11,907 nt of DNA, from assembly GCA_030038955.1 (NCBI GenBank), contig JASHQV010000449.1, positions 1 through 11,907 of the forward strand, given 5' to 3'. Below, piece after piece: positions 1-7,296 of this stretch. Made by a program: the position numbers and the translations under genes. Below the pieces are notes generated by a model. It was not told the DNA's origin and did no database searches. It saw only the letters and a program-made list of their open reading frames with translations. Origin of the DNA: Solirubrobacteraceae bacterium (GTDB lineage Bacteria; Actinomycetota; Thermoleophilia; Solirubrobacterales; Solirubrobacteraceae). Position 1 is the first letter of the stretch. Each line of letters opens with the position of its first letter.

Positions 1-565
1 AGCTGATGAAGCCGAGCGCGTCGCGCAGGCCGAGCCGTACCGGTCGCGCGGGAGCCGGCGCAGCGATCAGCTTGCCCTCGCGCCACATGCGGCCCTCTCC
101 GAGCAGCGCCAGCGCGATCTCCGCCAGTCCCGCGAGGTCGCCGGTCCCGAGCGAGCCGAGCTCCCGCGTGAACGGCACCACGTCTGCGTTGAGACTCGCG
201 ATCAGCGCGTCCAGCAGCTCGCCGGTGACGCCGGCGCCACCCGCGCCGAGCTGGTTCGCGCGCACGACCATCCCCGCACGCACGAGCTCGGCTGCGAGCG
301 GACGTCCCGCGCTGGCCGCGTGGCTGCGCAGCAGGTTCCACTGGAAGCGCTCGCGCTCGGCGGCGGGGATCGCACGGCCGCGGAGCGCGCCGACGCCGGT
401 GCTCACGCCGTACAGCTTGGTGCCACCGGCGACCAGCTCCGCGAGCGTCGCGCGCGCCGCGTCGTTGCGGGCTCGCGCTGCGGGTGCGAGCTCGACCTGC
501 TCGCCGTGCCGCGCGACGGATGCGACATCGCGGGGCACGAGGCTGCGGCCGTCGAGAGCGATCAT
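1..565 (-). CDS. HAL/PAL-family aromatic amino acid lyase, N-terminal part (cut by window edge)
   Basis: The first 188 residues of a protein in the histidine/phenylalanine ammonia-lyase family, whose members are about 500 residues. Family enzymes eliminate ammonia from an aromatic amino acid (or move it, in aminomutases) in the cytoplasm. Visible signatures are LYGVSTGVG at 51-59 with the catalytic-type Tyr52, the NLLRSHAASAG segment with His82, and the MIO-loop region ELGSLGTGDLAGLAEIA at 135-151. The usual loop reads GSVGASGDLAPLA, where Ala-Ser-Gly cyclises to the electrophilic MIO group. Here the loop is one residue shorter and Thr141 stands where the serine should be, so substrate and even mechanism are open. 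The ATG at 565 sits in an ATGA overlap with the stop of the upstream dehydrogenase, which fixes the start and implies translational coupling. It is the last gene visible in the operon. Family membership is firm; a histidine or phenylalanine lyase assignment is not. Confidence 0.85.
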   Translation of the reverse strand, partial: MIALDGRSLVPRDVASVARHGEQVELAPAARARNDAARATLAELVAGGTKLYGVSTGVGALRGRAIPAAERERFQWNLLRSHAASAGRPLAAELVRAGMVVRANQLGAGGAGVTGELLDALIASLNADVVPFTRELGSLGTGDLAGLAEIALALLGEGRMWREGKLIAAPAPARPVRLGLRDALGFIS

Positions 566-1479
566 CGGTCCAGTCGCAGCTCGACTCCCGCGAGCTCCTC
601 ATACAGACGGATCGCGCTGATCTCCCCGGCGTCGTCGCCGTAGCGTGCGCGGGCGCGGCGGTGGATCTGCTCGACGAGTGCGGTCAGCTCGACCGGCATC
701 CCGACGTCACGGGCAAGCTCGACGGCGAGCCCGAGATCCTTGGTCACCAGCCGCATCGGGAACGCCTCGTCGTAGTCGCCGTGGTCAAGGACCGAGCGCA
801 CGTCGTGCTCGAGGAAGTTGGAGTTGGCCGGCGAGCCGACCAGCGCGGCGTGCAGCTGCTCCAGCGACACCCCGGCGCGAACGCCGACCGTCAGCACCTC
901 GCCGGCGGCGACAGACTCGATGAACCACAGCAGGTTGAGCAGCAGCTTGACGGTGTAGCCGGCGCCAGCGCCGCCGACGTGGAAGATCCGCTGCGGATCT
1001 CCGATCGCCTCCAGCAACGGGCGCGCGCGCTCGAACGCGTGCTGCTCGCCGCCGACGTAGATCGCGAGCGTCCCCGCCCGTGCCCCAATCGACTGGCCGG
1101 CCACGGGCGCGTCGAGCAGATCGATCCCGCGCGCGCTCGCGGCCTCGCGCGCGCGGCGCCCGACCGCGAGCGAGCTCGTGCTCATCTCGATCACGAGCGC
1201 TCGGGGTTCGAGCGCCGCGATCACGCCGTCCGTGCCGAGCAGCACCTCCTCGACCTGCGGTGGCGCCGGCAGCATCGTGATCAGCGCCTCGGCCTGCCGG
1301 GCGCAGTCCCGGGCGGATGTCGCCGCGCGGGCGCCGGCGTCGCGCAGGCGCGCGAGCGCCGCCGCGTCGAGATCGTAAGCGCTGACCTCGAATCCGGCCG
1401 CGAGCAGGTGCGAGCACATCGGTCCACCCATGTTGCCCAGCCCGATGAAGCCGACGCGCTTCACGCGAGCACCACTCAT
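562..1479 (-). CDS. 3-hydroxyisobutyrate dehydrogenase-family (beta-hydroxyacid) dehydrogenase
   Basis: A 305-residue NAD(P)-dependent beta-hydroxyacid dehydrogenase, close to the usual family length of about 290-300. The N-terminal Rossmann motif GFIGLGNMGGPM lies at 10-21. The substrate-binding signature DAPVAGQSIGARAGTL spans 113-128. The catalytic lysine is Lys178 in GAGYTVKLLLNLL, with Asn182 four residues on, and the family C-terminal motif KDLGLAVELA starts at Lys247. Characterised relatives oxidise 3-hydroxyisobutyrate or reduce tartronate semialdehyde (GarR/GlxR) or succinic semialdehyde; the sequence does not discriminate between them. The start at 1479 is chosen because it forms an ATGA overlap with the stop of the enolase-superfamily gene; the frame stays open further upstream but would run deep into that gene. 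Next to a mandelate racemase-like enzyme, a tartronate-semialdehyde-type role in acid-sugar breakdown is possible, but that is inference. Confidence 0.88.
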   Translation of the reverse strand: MSGARVKRVGFIGLGNMGGPMCSHLLAAGFEVSAYDLDAAALARLRDAGARAATSARDCARQAEALITMLPAPPQVEEVLLGTDGVIAALEPRALVIEMSTSSLAVGRRAREAASARGIDLLDAPVAGQSIGARAGTLAIYVGGEQHAFERARPLLEAIGDPQRIFHVGGAGAGYTVKLLLNLLWFIESVAAGEVLTVGVRAGVSLEQLHAALVGSPANSNFLEHDVRSVLDHGDYDEAFPMRLVTKDLGLAVELARDVGMPVELTALVEQIHRRARARYGDDAGEISAIRLYEELAGVELRLDR

Positions 1480-2603
1480 CGGTGATGCCGCTGCCATGCG
1501 GCGGCGTGGAAGGCCACGGCATCCTCGTCGAGCTCGACTCCCAGCCCGGGCGCCTCGGGCACGCGAACCATCCCATCGGCATCCACCGCGACCGGCGCGG
1601 CCAGCATGAAGTCGCGCCGCTCCGGCGTCCATCCGGGCGGGTCGTAGGGGAACTCCAGGTACGGCCCGCCGCCGACGCCGGCGCAGACGTGGAGGTTGAC
1701 CAGCAGCCCGATCCCGTTGGTCCACGTGTGGGGCGTGAACCAGCGGTTGGCGCGCAGCACGAGCTCGCCCAGGGTGCGCGCGCCGCCGACCCCCAGCGTC
1801 AGCACGGCATCCGGCTGGTAGACGTCGAGCGCGTCGGCGCCGAGCGCCGCCCGCAGCTCGGCGAACGTGCGCGCCATCTCGCCGCCACCGATCCGCACGC
1901 CGGTGCTCTGGCGCAACGCGCGCATCCCGCTGAGGTCGTCTCCGTCGAGCGGCTCCTCCACCCAGATCACCTCGTGCTCGCGCAGGCGCTCGAGCGTCCG
2001 CCTGGCGTCGACCGGTCCGGCGCCACGCTCGATGTCACCCGCCATCCGCCACCACTGATTGAGGTCGACGATGATGTCGAGCCGCTTCCCGACCGCCTCG
2101 CGTACGGCGGCGACGGCGGCCACGCCCTGCTCGACGCGATCGCGGGCGATCCGGATCTTGACCGCGCGGAAGCCTCGCTCGACCAGGGCGCGGGCGTCGT
2201 CAGCCCGCTGACCGGCGGGACGCAGCTCGCCCCACGAGGCGTACGCCGGCAGCCGCTGGCAGCCGCCGCCGAGGATCGTCGCGATCGGCGTGCCGAGCTC
2301 GCGGCCGACCAGGTCCCAGAGCGCCGCCTCGACCGGCCAGTAGCGACCCGCGTGGAAGGCGATCGTCGCGAGCGTGCGCGCGTGCAGCGCGAGCGCGTGT
2401 GGGTCCTTGCCGACGAACAGATGCTCGAACTCCTCGAACCCCGTCATCGTGTCGCCGCTGGCGATCCCGACGAGCCCGGCGTCGGTCTCGACGCGAACGA
2501 TCGACGCCTCGAACGCGCGCCGAGGCACGGGATCCCAGGCTGCGTGGAACGGAGGCGCGAGCTCGCTGCGCAGCCGCTGGACCCGGATCGCCGTGATCTT
2601 CAT
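1476..2603 (-). CDS. Enolase-superfamily enzyme, mandelate racemase/muconate lactonizing type
   Basis: A 375-residue enolase-superfamily protein: N-terminal capping domain (about 1-120) followed by the (beta/alpha)7-beta barrel. The likely Mg2+ ligands are Asp180 (VDLNQWW), Glu216 (WVEEPLD) and Glu242 (GGGEMART). A His-Asp dyad as in mandelate racemase is suggested by His292 (FTPHTWTNG) and Asp265 (YQPDAV), with Glu317 (PYLEFPYDPPGW) at the last strand. On the opposite face the usual Lys-x-Lys is Lys149-Ile-Arg151, so the second base is replaced by arginine. Such enzymes abstract a proton alpha to a carboxylate and act as racemases/epimerases, acid-sugar dehydratases or cycloisomerases; the dyad favours the mandelate racemase subgroup, and dehydratase is my preferred guess. 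The ATG at 2603 lies 5 bases after the stop of the Fae-like gene. The C-terminus overlaps the next gene by ATGA. The exact reaction cannot be assigned. Confidence 0.88.
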   Translation of the reverse strand: MKITAIRVQRLRSELAPPFHAAWDPVPRRAFEASIVRVETDAGLVGIASGDTMTGFEEFEHLFVGKDPHALALHARTLATIAFHAGRYWPVEAALWDLVGRELGTPIATILGGGCQRLPAYASWGELRPAGQRADDARALVERGFRAVKIRIARDRVEQGVAAVAAVREAVGKRLDIIVDLNQWWRMAGDIERGAGPVDARRTLERLREHEVIWVEEPLDGDDLSGMRALRQSTGVRIGGGEMARTFAELRAALGADALDVYQPDAVLTLGVGGARTLGELVLRANRWFTPHTWTNGIGLLVNLHVCAGVGGGPYLEFPYDPPGWTPERRDFMLAAPVAVDADGMVRVPEAPGLGVELDEDAVAFHAAAWQRHHR

Positions 2604-2608
2604 CGGCC

Positions 2609-3181
2609 TTACTGCCCTTCGTAGAACGGGCTCGTCAGCTCGTCGCGCCGTTCGACGAGCCGGCGCGCGGCCTCCGAATCGCGGCCGAGGACCGCCGTGG
2701 CGACCGCTCGCCGGACCGCCTCGCGGTTCGCCTTGCGCACGGCGGTCTCGTCGCTCGCGGCCGGGTCGACCCACACGCAGACGAGCACGACGAGCTCGCC
2801 GGTCGGCTCCAGCAGGCCGTCGGCGACGGCGTCGAGCATGCCCTGGGCGATCCCGAGCTGCGCCGCGCCCCAGGTGAGCTGCTCGTGCAGCGGTTGCGTG
2901 ACGGTCGCCTTGTTGACCATGATCGTCGGCGGCCACACCGGCTCGTAGTGCGCCTGGTCCTCGCCGACCACGACGAGAATCGGCATGTGGCCGGGAGCGG
3001 GGGAGGTGAATGCGGATAGCAGCGTCGCCGCCGTTGGCGTGCCGCGCCGGCCGATCACCACGTTGACGTGACTGCCGTTGGCGCCGGGGGCGCCGCCCCA
3101 GCCCTCGCCGACGCGTCCGTCGAGATCGTCGAGCGCGGGCGTGTCGCGGCCGGGCCCGTGCGGCGAGCGCTCCGTGGTCAC
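2609..3181 (-). CDS. Formaldehyde-activating enzyme (Fae) family protein
   Basis: A 190-residue protein matching the Fae family throughout. Methylotroph Fae (about 170 residues) condenses formaldehyde with tetrahydromethanopterin. Visible family blocks are RVGEGWGG at 23-30; SHVNVVIG at 37-44, whose His38 aligns with the catalytic histidine of Methylorubrum Fae; GHMPILVVV at 64-72; PPTIMVNKATV at 84-94; WGAAQLGIAQGMLDAVADGLLE at 104-125 (Fae: FGPAQhGvA..V.DAVAEGIIP); and LVVLVCVWVDPAASDE at 130-145. Wording such as GEGWGGAP and VNKATV differs from classical Fae, pointing to a divergent clade of unknown substrate. The start is a GTG whose GTGA overlaps the dehydrogenase stop, preceded by GGGAGGAG three bases upstream. 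The first 22 residues are polar and non-conserved. Its place between an alcohol dehydrogenase and an enolase-family enzyme suggests capture of an aldehyde released by the pathway. No tetrahydromethanopterin genes are visible nearby. Family firm; activity unproven. Confidence 0.85.
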   Translation of the reverse strand: MTTERSPHGPGRDTPALDDLDGRVGEGWGGAPGANGSHVNVVIGRRGTPTAATLLSAFTSPAPGHMPILVVVGEDQAHYEPVWPPTIMVNKATVTQPLHEQLTWGAAQLGIAQGMLDAVADGLLEPTGELVVLVCVWVDPAASDETAVRKANREAVRRAVATAVLGRDSEAARRLVERRDELTSPFYEGQ

Positions 3182-4335
3182 AGGCTCCTCCCGGCCAGCT
3201 GCTCGTCGATCAACACGACCGTGCGCGCGCCCTCGCCCGCCCGCAGCCGCGCGAACGCGCCGTTGACGCTGCTGTCTTCGAGCGCGATGAAGTGCGAGAC
3301 GACCTGCTCCAGCGCGAGCCGGTCATCGACGGTGAGCGCGAGCAGCCGCTCGAGCGAGCCGCGTGCGTCGCCAGAGCCGTAGTAGCAGCCAGCGAGCGTC
3401 TTCTCCGAGAGGAATTCGATTGCGGGTAGCGAGACCTCGACGCCGCGCCCTGCCAGGCCGACGACCGTCGCCCGGCCACCGCCGCGCAGCAGCGCGAACG
3501 CCAAGCGGATCGTCGCCGCCGCGCCGACGACCTCGAAGCAGTGCTCGACGCCACCGCCGACGATCTGCGCGACCTGCGCCTGCAGCGATCCGAGCCCGTC
3601 TGCATCGGACGCGCCGTGATCGCCGACGGCGAGGAAGTGGCTCGCTCCGCGAGCCAGCGCGAGCTCACGCTTGGCAGCCTGGCGGTCGAGCACGATGATT
3701 GGCGCGGCGCCCGCCAGCCGCGCCGCGGCGATCACCTGGAGGCCGACGCCACCGCAGCCGATCACGGCCACGCTCTGCCCGGTGCGCACGCCGGCGCCGG
3801 CGACCGCGCCAAAGCCGGTGACGGCCGCGCAGCCGAGCAGCGCCGCCTGCCACAACGGCACCGTGTCGGGCACCGGGATCGCGCTCGCCGCCGGCACGAC
3901 CGTGTCACTCGCGAGGCAGGCGAGCAGCAGCCCATGCTGCAGCGGCTCGCCGTCGCTGCCGCGCAGCCGCGTGCTGCCGTCGAGCAGGGTGCCGGCGAGA
4001 GACGCCGTCGCGACCGGCTCGCACAGTGTTCGCCGGCCCTCGCGGCACGGGCGGCAGGCACCGCAGGAGGGGATCATGCACAGCACCACGCGCTGACCGG
4101 CCTCGATCCCGGTCACGTCCGGTCCGAGCGCCTCGACGACGCCGGCACCCTCGTGGCCGAGGACGATCGGCCAGCGGGCCTCGCCGAGCTTTCCCTCCGC
4201 CAGCAGCAGGTCGGAGTGACAGACGCCGGCGGCCGCCATCCGCACCCGCACCTCGCCGGCGCGCGGCTCCGCGAGCGCCACGGGCTCGACCGCTACCGGC
4301 CGGCCGGGCCGTCGCAGCACGACCGCCTCAGCCAT
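3178..4335 (-). CDS. Zinc-dependent MDR-family alcohol dehydrogenase
   Basis: A 385-residue medium-chain dehydrogenase of the class III / NDMA-dependent alcohol dehydrogenase type. Catalytic zinc ligands are Cys39 (GVCHSD), His61 (LGHEGAGVVE) and Cys168 (LLGCAAVTGFGAV). The structural zinc lobe has Cys91, Cys94, Cys97 and Cys105 (SCGACRPC then RRTLC). The nucleotide-binding motif IGCGGVG is at 191-197, and Asp216 at the end of the next strand favours NAD over NADP. The start at 4335 gives the normal family N-terminus (MAEAVVLRRPG) and overlaps the upstream ATPase stop by 8 bases; longer in-frame starts would lie inside the ATPase gene. Relatives oxidise primary alcohols, or formaldehyde adducts of glutathione or mycothiol. 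Location directly before a Fae-family gene fits an alcohol-to-aldehyde or aldehyde-detoxifying step, but the substrate is inferred only from context. Confidence 0.9.
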   Translation of the reverse strand: MAEAVVLRRPGRPVAVEPVALAEPRAGEVRVRMAAAGVCHSDLLLAEGKLGEARWPIVLGHEGAGVVEALGPDVTGIEAGQRVVLCMIPSCGACRPCREGRRTLCEPVATASLAGTLLDGSTRLRGSDGEPLQHGLLLACLASDTVVPAASAIPVPDTVPLWQAALLGCAAVTGFGAVAGAGVRTGQSVAVIGCGGVGLQVIAAARLAGAAPIIVLDRQAAKRELALARGASHFLAVGDHGASDADGLGSLQAQVAQIVGGGVEHCFEVVGAAATIRLAFALLRGGGRATVVGLAGRGVEVSLPAIEFLSEKTLAGCYYGSGDARGSLERLLALTVDDRLALEQVVSHFIALEDSSVNGAFARLRAGEGARTVVLIDEQLAGRSL

Positions 4336-6400
4336 CCTGCACGTCAGTGGGGACGGCGGCCGCAGCCGCAGGCTCGCGGCCCAGCTCCTGGAACGGCAAG
4401 TGGCAGCGGATCTGGTGGCCGGGCTCGGCCTCGGCCAGCGGCGGCTCGACCTGCTCGCAGATCGTGCCGATCTTGCGGTGGCAGCGTGTCTGGAACGGGC
4501 ACCCGGACGGCGGATTGGCGGCGCTGGGGATCTCTCCCTCGAGCTTGATCCGCTCGCGGCGGGCACCGTCGATTGCCGGCACCGCTGAGAGCAGCGCCTC
4601 GGTGTAGGGGTGATGCGGGCCGGCAAACACGCGCTCGGCAGGGCCGAGCTCCATCAGCCTCCCGAGATACATCACGGCGATCCGGTCAGACAGGTAGCGC
4701 ACGACGCCGAGGTCGTGACTGATGAACAGGTACGCGACCCGCTCGCTCTGCTGTAGGTCGCACAGGAGATTGAGGATCGCGGCCTGCACCGAGACATCCA
4801 GCGCCGACGTCGGCTCGTCGCAGACGACCAGCTGCGGATTGCCCGCGAACGCGCGCGCGATCGCGACGCGCTGCTTCAGCCCTCCCGACAGCCGCGCGGG
4901 ACGCATCGGCAGGTAGCGTTCGGCAAGCTTGACCTGGGCAGCCAGCGACAGCAGCCGCTGACGCAGCGCCGCACCACTGTAGCCGCCGAGCTTGGCGAGT
5001 ACACGGGAGATCAGGTGGGCGACCGAGTGGCGACGGTTGAGCGCCGCGTCGGGGTTCTGGAAGACGATCTGGAGCGCCTTCTTGTCTGCGCTCGGTCGCC
5101 GCTGCGCAAGTGCCGCCAGCGGCCGGCCGTCGAGCTCGATCCGGGCGCCGGGGTCGGGGGTCGTGAGCCCGAGCAGAACCCGTGCCAGCGTCGTCTTGCC
5201 GCTGCCCGTCTCGCCCACCAGGCCAAGCGTCTCACCGGCGTACAGCTCCAGGTCGACGCCAACCAGACCGTGCACCTTGTGGCCGGCCTGGTGGAAGGTC
5301 TTGGCCACGCTGACGGCGCGCAGCAGCGGCCGCTCGCCGTCCGTCCGCGTATACGCCGGCTTCGGCTCGCCCTGCGCGCTGTCCGGCAGCGCGCGCGCCT
5401 GCTCGTAGTAGTGGCAGCGTGCGCGGCGACCCGCGCCCGCCTCATAGGCGGGCGGCGACTCCGAACGGCAGCGCGGCTGCACCAGCGCGCAGCGCGGCGC
5501 GAAGATGCAACCCTCCGGCCGCGTGCCCGGATCCGGCAAGAAGCCCGGGATCGGATCCAGCAGCCGCCTCGTCTTGACCGTGTCGCGCCGCGGGATGCAG
5601 CGCAGCAGCCTGACCGTGTAGGGGTGGCACGGATCTGAGAACAGCTCCTGCGCCGGCCCCTCCTCGACCAGCTCGCCCGCGTACAGCACGCCGACGCGGT
5701 CGCACATCTTCGCGATCACCCCAAGGTTGTGGCTGATGAACAAGAGCGACGTCGCAAGCTCCGCGCGCAGCGCCGTGATCAACTCCAGCACCTCGGCCTC
5801 GACGGTCGCATCGAGCGCCGTCGTCGGCTCATCGAGAATCAACAACGACGGTCTGGCCGCCAGCGCCATCGCGATCACGCAGCGCTGCAGCATCCCGCCC
5901 GAGAGCTGATGCGGGTAGCGGCCCATCACCGACTCCGGGTCGGCGATCCGCACCCGCTCGAGCATCTCCTGCGCGCGGGACAGCGCCTGGCGCCGTCGAT
6001 CCCCGCGCAGCTCGAACACCTCCGCCACCTGTCTGCCTACACGGATCGTCGGATTCAGCGCCCTGCCCGGCTCCTGGTAGACCATCGACACCGTGCGCGC
6101 CCGATAGTCGCGCAGCGCCCGCCGGTCCATCGCCAGGACGTCCCGCCCGTCCACCGTGATCCGCCCCGCGCTCACCCGACCGTTCGAGGTGAGATAACGC
6201 ACGATCGCCAGCGCCATCGTCGACTTGCCGCAGCCGGACTCGCCGACCAGCCCATAGGACTCCCCGCGCGCGACCTGGAAGGAGACATCGCGCAGCACCG
6301 GCAGCTCGCGCCCGCGCACGCGATAGCGCACCTCCACGCCGTCGACCTGGAGCGCCGCGGTAGCGGTCGCCCGAGCCGCCGCCTCCGCCGTCGCGCTCAT
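4328..6400 (-). CDS. Fused double ATPase of an Opp/Dpp-type ABC importer (DppD-DppF fusion)
   Basis: A 690-residue protein carrying both nucleotide-binding domains of a peptide-type importer. Domain 1 has Walker A GESGCGKST (53-61, Lys59), Q-loop Gln109, signature LSGGM at 166-170, Walker B ending Asp190-Glu191, and H-loop His224. Domain 2 has GETGSGKTT (396-404, Lys402), signature LSGGL at 504-508, Asp528-Glu529 and His562. Each domain is followed by the oligopeptide-transporter C-terminal module with four cysteines: 298/304/311/329 and 634/640/648/666, a pattern compatible with iron-sulfur binding in this family. Most characterised systems split the two domains into separate DppD and DppF subunits. 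The start ATG at 6400 forms an ATGA overlap with the DppC-like stop. All catalytic motifs are intact in both halves, so both sites should hydrolyse ATP. It powers the permeases encoded just upstream. Confidence 0.93.
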   Translation of the reverse strand: MSATAEAAARATATAALQVDGVEVRYRVRGRELPVLRDVSFQVARGESYGLVGESGCGKSTMALAIVRYLTSNGRVSAGRITVDGRDVLAMDRRALRDYRARTVSMVYQEPGRALNPTIRVGRQVAEVFELRGDRRRQALSRAQEMLERVRIADPESVMGRYPHQLSGGMLQRCVIAMALAARPSLLILDEPTTALDATVEAEVLELITALRAELATSLLFISHNLGVIAKMCDRVGVLYAGELVEEGPAQELFSDPCHPYTVRLLRCIPRRDTVKTRRLLDPIPGFLPDPGTRPEGCIFAPRCALVQPRCRSESPPAYEAGAGRRARCHYYEQARALPDSAQGEPKPAYTRTDGERPLLRAVSVAKTFHQAGHKVHGLVGVDLELYAGETLGLVGETGSGKTTLARVLLGLTTPDPGARIELDGRPLAALAQRRPSADKKALQIVFQNPDAALNRRHSVAHLISRVLAKLGGYSGAALRQRLLSLAAQVKLAERYLPMRPARLSGGLKQRVAIARAFAGNPQLVVCDEPTSALDVSVQAAILNLLCDLQQSERVAYLFISHDLGVVRYLSDRIAVMYLGRLMELGPAERVFAGPHHPYTEALLSAVPAIDGARRERIKLEGEIPSAANPPSGCPFQTRCHRKIGTICEQVEPPLAEAEPGHQIRCHLPFQELGREPAAAAAVPTDVQDG

Positions 6401-7296
6401 CGCTCCAACACCGCCTCGAGCGCGTCGGAGATCAAGTTCACCGACACCACCAGCGAAGCGATCGCGAGCGCGTCGAACAGCACCTCCCACCAGTAGCCCG
6501 ATGCCACCAGCCCATAGTTGGAGGCGATCTCCAGCCCCCAATCCGGCGAGGGTGGCTGCACCCCGAAGCCCAGAAATGACAGCGTCGCCACTGCGAAGAT
6601 CGCGTACCCCAGGCGCACGGTGAACTCGACCACGATCGGCGCCAGCACGTTGGGCAGGATCTCGACGAACATCATGTAGCCGGCGTGCTCTCCGCGCAGC
6701 CGCGCGGCGGCGATGTAGTCGAGCTCGCGCTCTGAGATCACAGCCGCGCGCACGGTGCGCGCGATCAGCGGCGCGAACACCAGCCCGATGACAATGATCA
6801 GCGTCGTGTTCGAGCGACCGAATGCGAAGATCGCGATCAGTCCGGTGACGACCAGCGGCAGCGCCAGGAGCGCCTCGACGAAGCGCGAGACGATGTCGTC
6901 GAAGATCCCGCGCAGATACCCCATCGCGAGCCCCAGCGCAGCACCCACGACCGTCCCGATCAGCGTCGCCAGCGGCGCGATGATGAGAATGTCTCGCGAG
7001 CCCGCGATCACCCGCGAGAACATGTCACGCCCGAGGCTGTCGGTACCGAACAGGTGCGCTCCCGACGGTGGCAGGTTGATCGCCGCGAGGTTCTGCGCAT
7101 ACGGGCTGTAAGGCGCGATCAGCCCGCCGAAGATCGCCGCCACGATCCACCACAGCAGGATCACGGAACCGACCAGGAACAGCTTCTGGTGCGTCAGCGC
7201 TCGCAACAACTCCGACAGGCGCTCGCCACGACCGCCCGCGATCGCACCCGGCTCGATTCGCGCGGCGATCTGCGGGTCGGTCGCGCCGACGCTCAT
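6397..7296 (-). CDS. ABC transporter permease, DppC/OppC-like
   Basis: A 299-residue inner-membrane permease subunit. After a roughly 38-residue cytoplasmic tail come a first membrane helix (about 39-61), the DppC hallmark FGTDSLGRDMFSRVI at 83-97, and several further helices beginning near residue 104. The EAA loop that docks on the ATPase is at about 192-215 (DYIAAARLRG ... ILPN). A helix-rich C-terminus ends in VNLISDALEAVLER, and length is normal for the family. The start at 7296 gives an ATGA overlap with the DppB-like stop, and the stop overlaps the ATPase start in the same manner. It pairs with the neighbouring DppB-like protein to form the channel. The family transports di/oligopeptides, but also nickel, opines, glutathione or sugars, so the permease alone does not reveal the solute. 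Confidence 0.93.
   Translation of the reverse strand: MSVGATDPQIAARIEPGAIAGGRGERLSELLRALTHQKLFLVGSVILLWWIVAAIFGGLIAPYSPYAQNLAAINLPPSGAHLFGTDSLGRDMFSRVIAGSRDILIIAPLATLIGTVVGAALGLAMGYLRGIFDDIVSRFVEALLALPLVVTGLIAIFAFGRSNTTLIIVIGLVFAPLIARTVRAAVISERELDYIAAARLRGEHAGYMMFVEILPNVLAPIVVEFTVRLGYAIFAVATLSFLGFGVQPPSPDWGLEIASNYGLVASGYWWEVLFDALAIASLVVSVNLISDALEAVLER

Noticed and set aside
1021..1050. GCGCGC-rich stretch as a repeat or Z-DNA element
   Set aside because: It falls inside a conserved coding region and reflects Arg/Ala codons in high-GC DNA.
484..1485. Plus-strand open frame of 333 codons opposite the beta-hydroxyacid dehydrogenase
   Set aside because: Antisense shadow, low-complexity composition, no motif and no ribosome site.
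1482..2624. Long plus-strand open frame of 380 codons opposite the enolase-superfamily gene
   Set aside because: It lies almost exactly antisense to a well-supported gene, has Arg/Asp/Gly/Pro-biased composition and no recognisable motif; such frames are common in high-GC DNA.
3541..4548. Plus-strand open frame of 335 codons opposite the zinc dehydrogenase
   Set aside because: Antisense shadow of a gene with complete catalytic motifs; no domain seen and it crosses a gene boundary.
4336..4626. Upstream in-frame extension of the zinc dehydrogenase
   Set aside because: It lies inside the ATPase gene and encodes basic low-complexity sequence; the family N-terminus begins at 4335.
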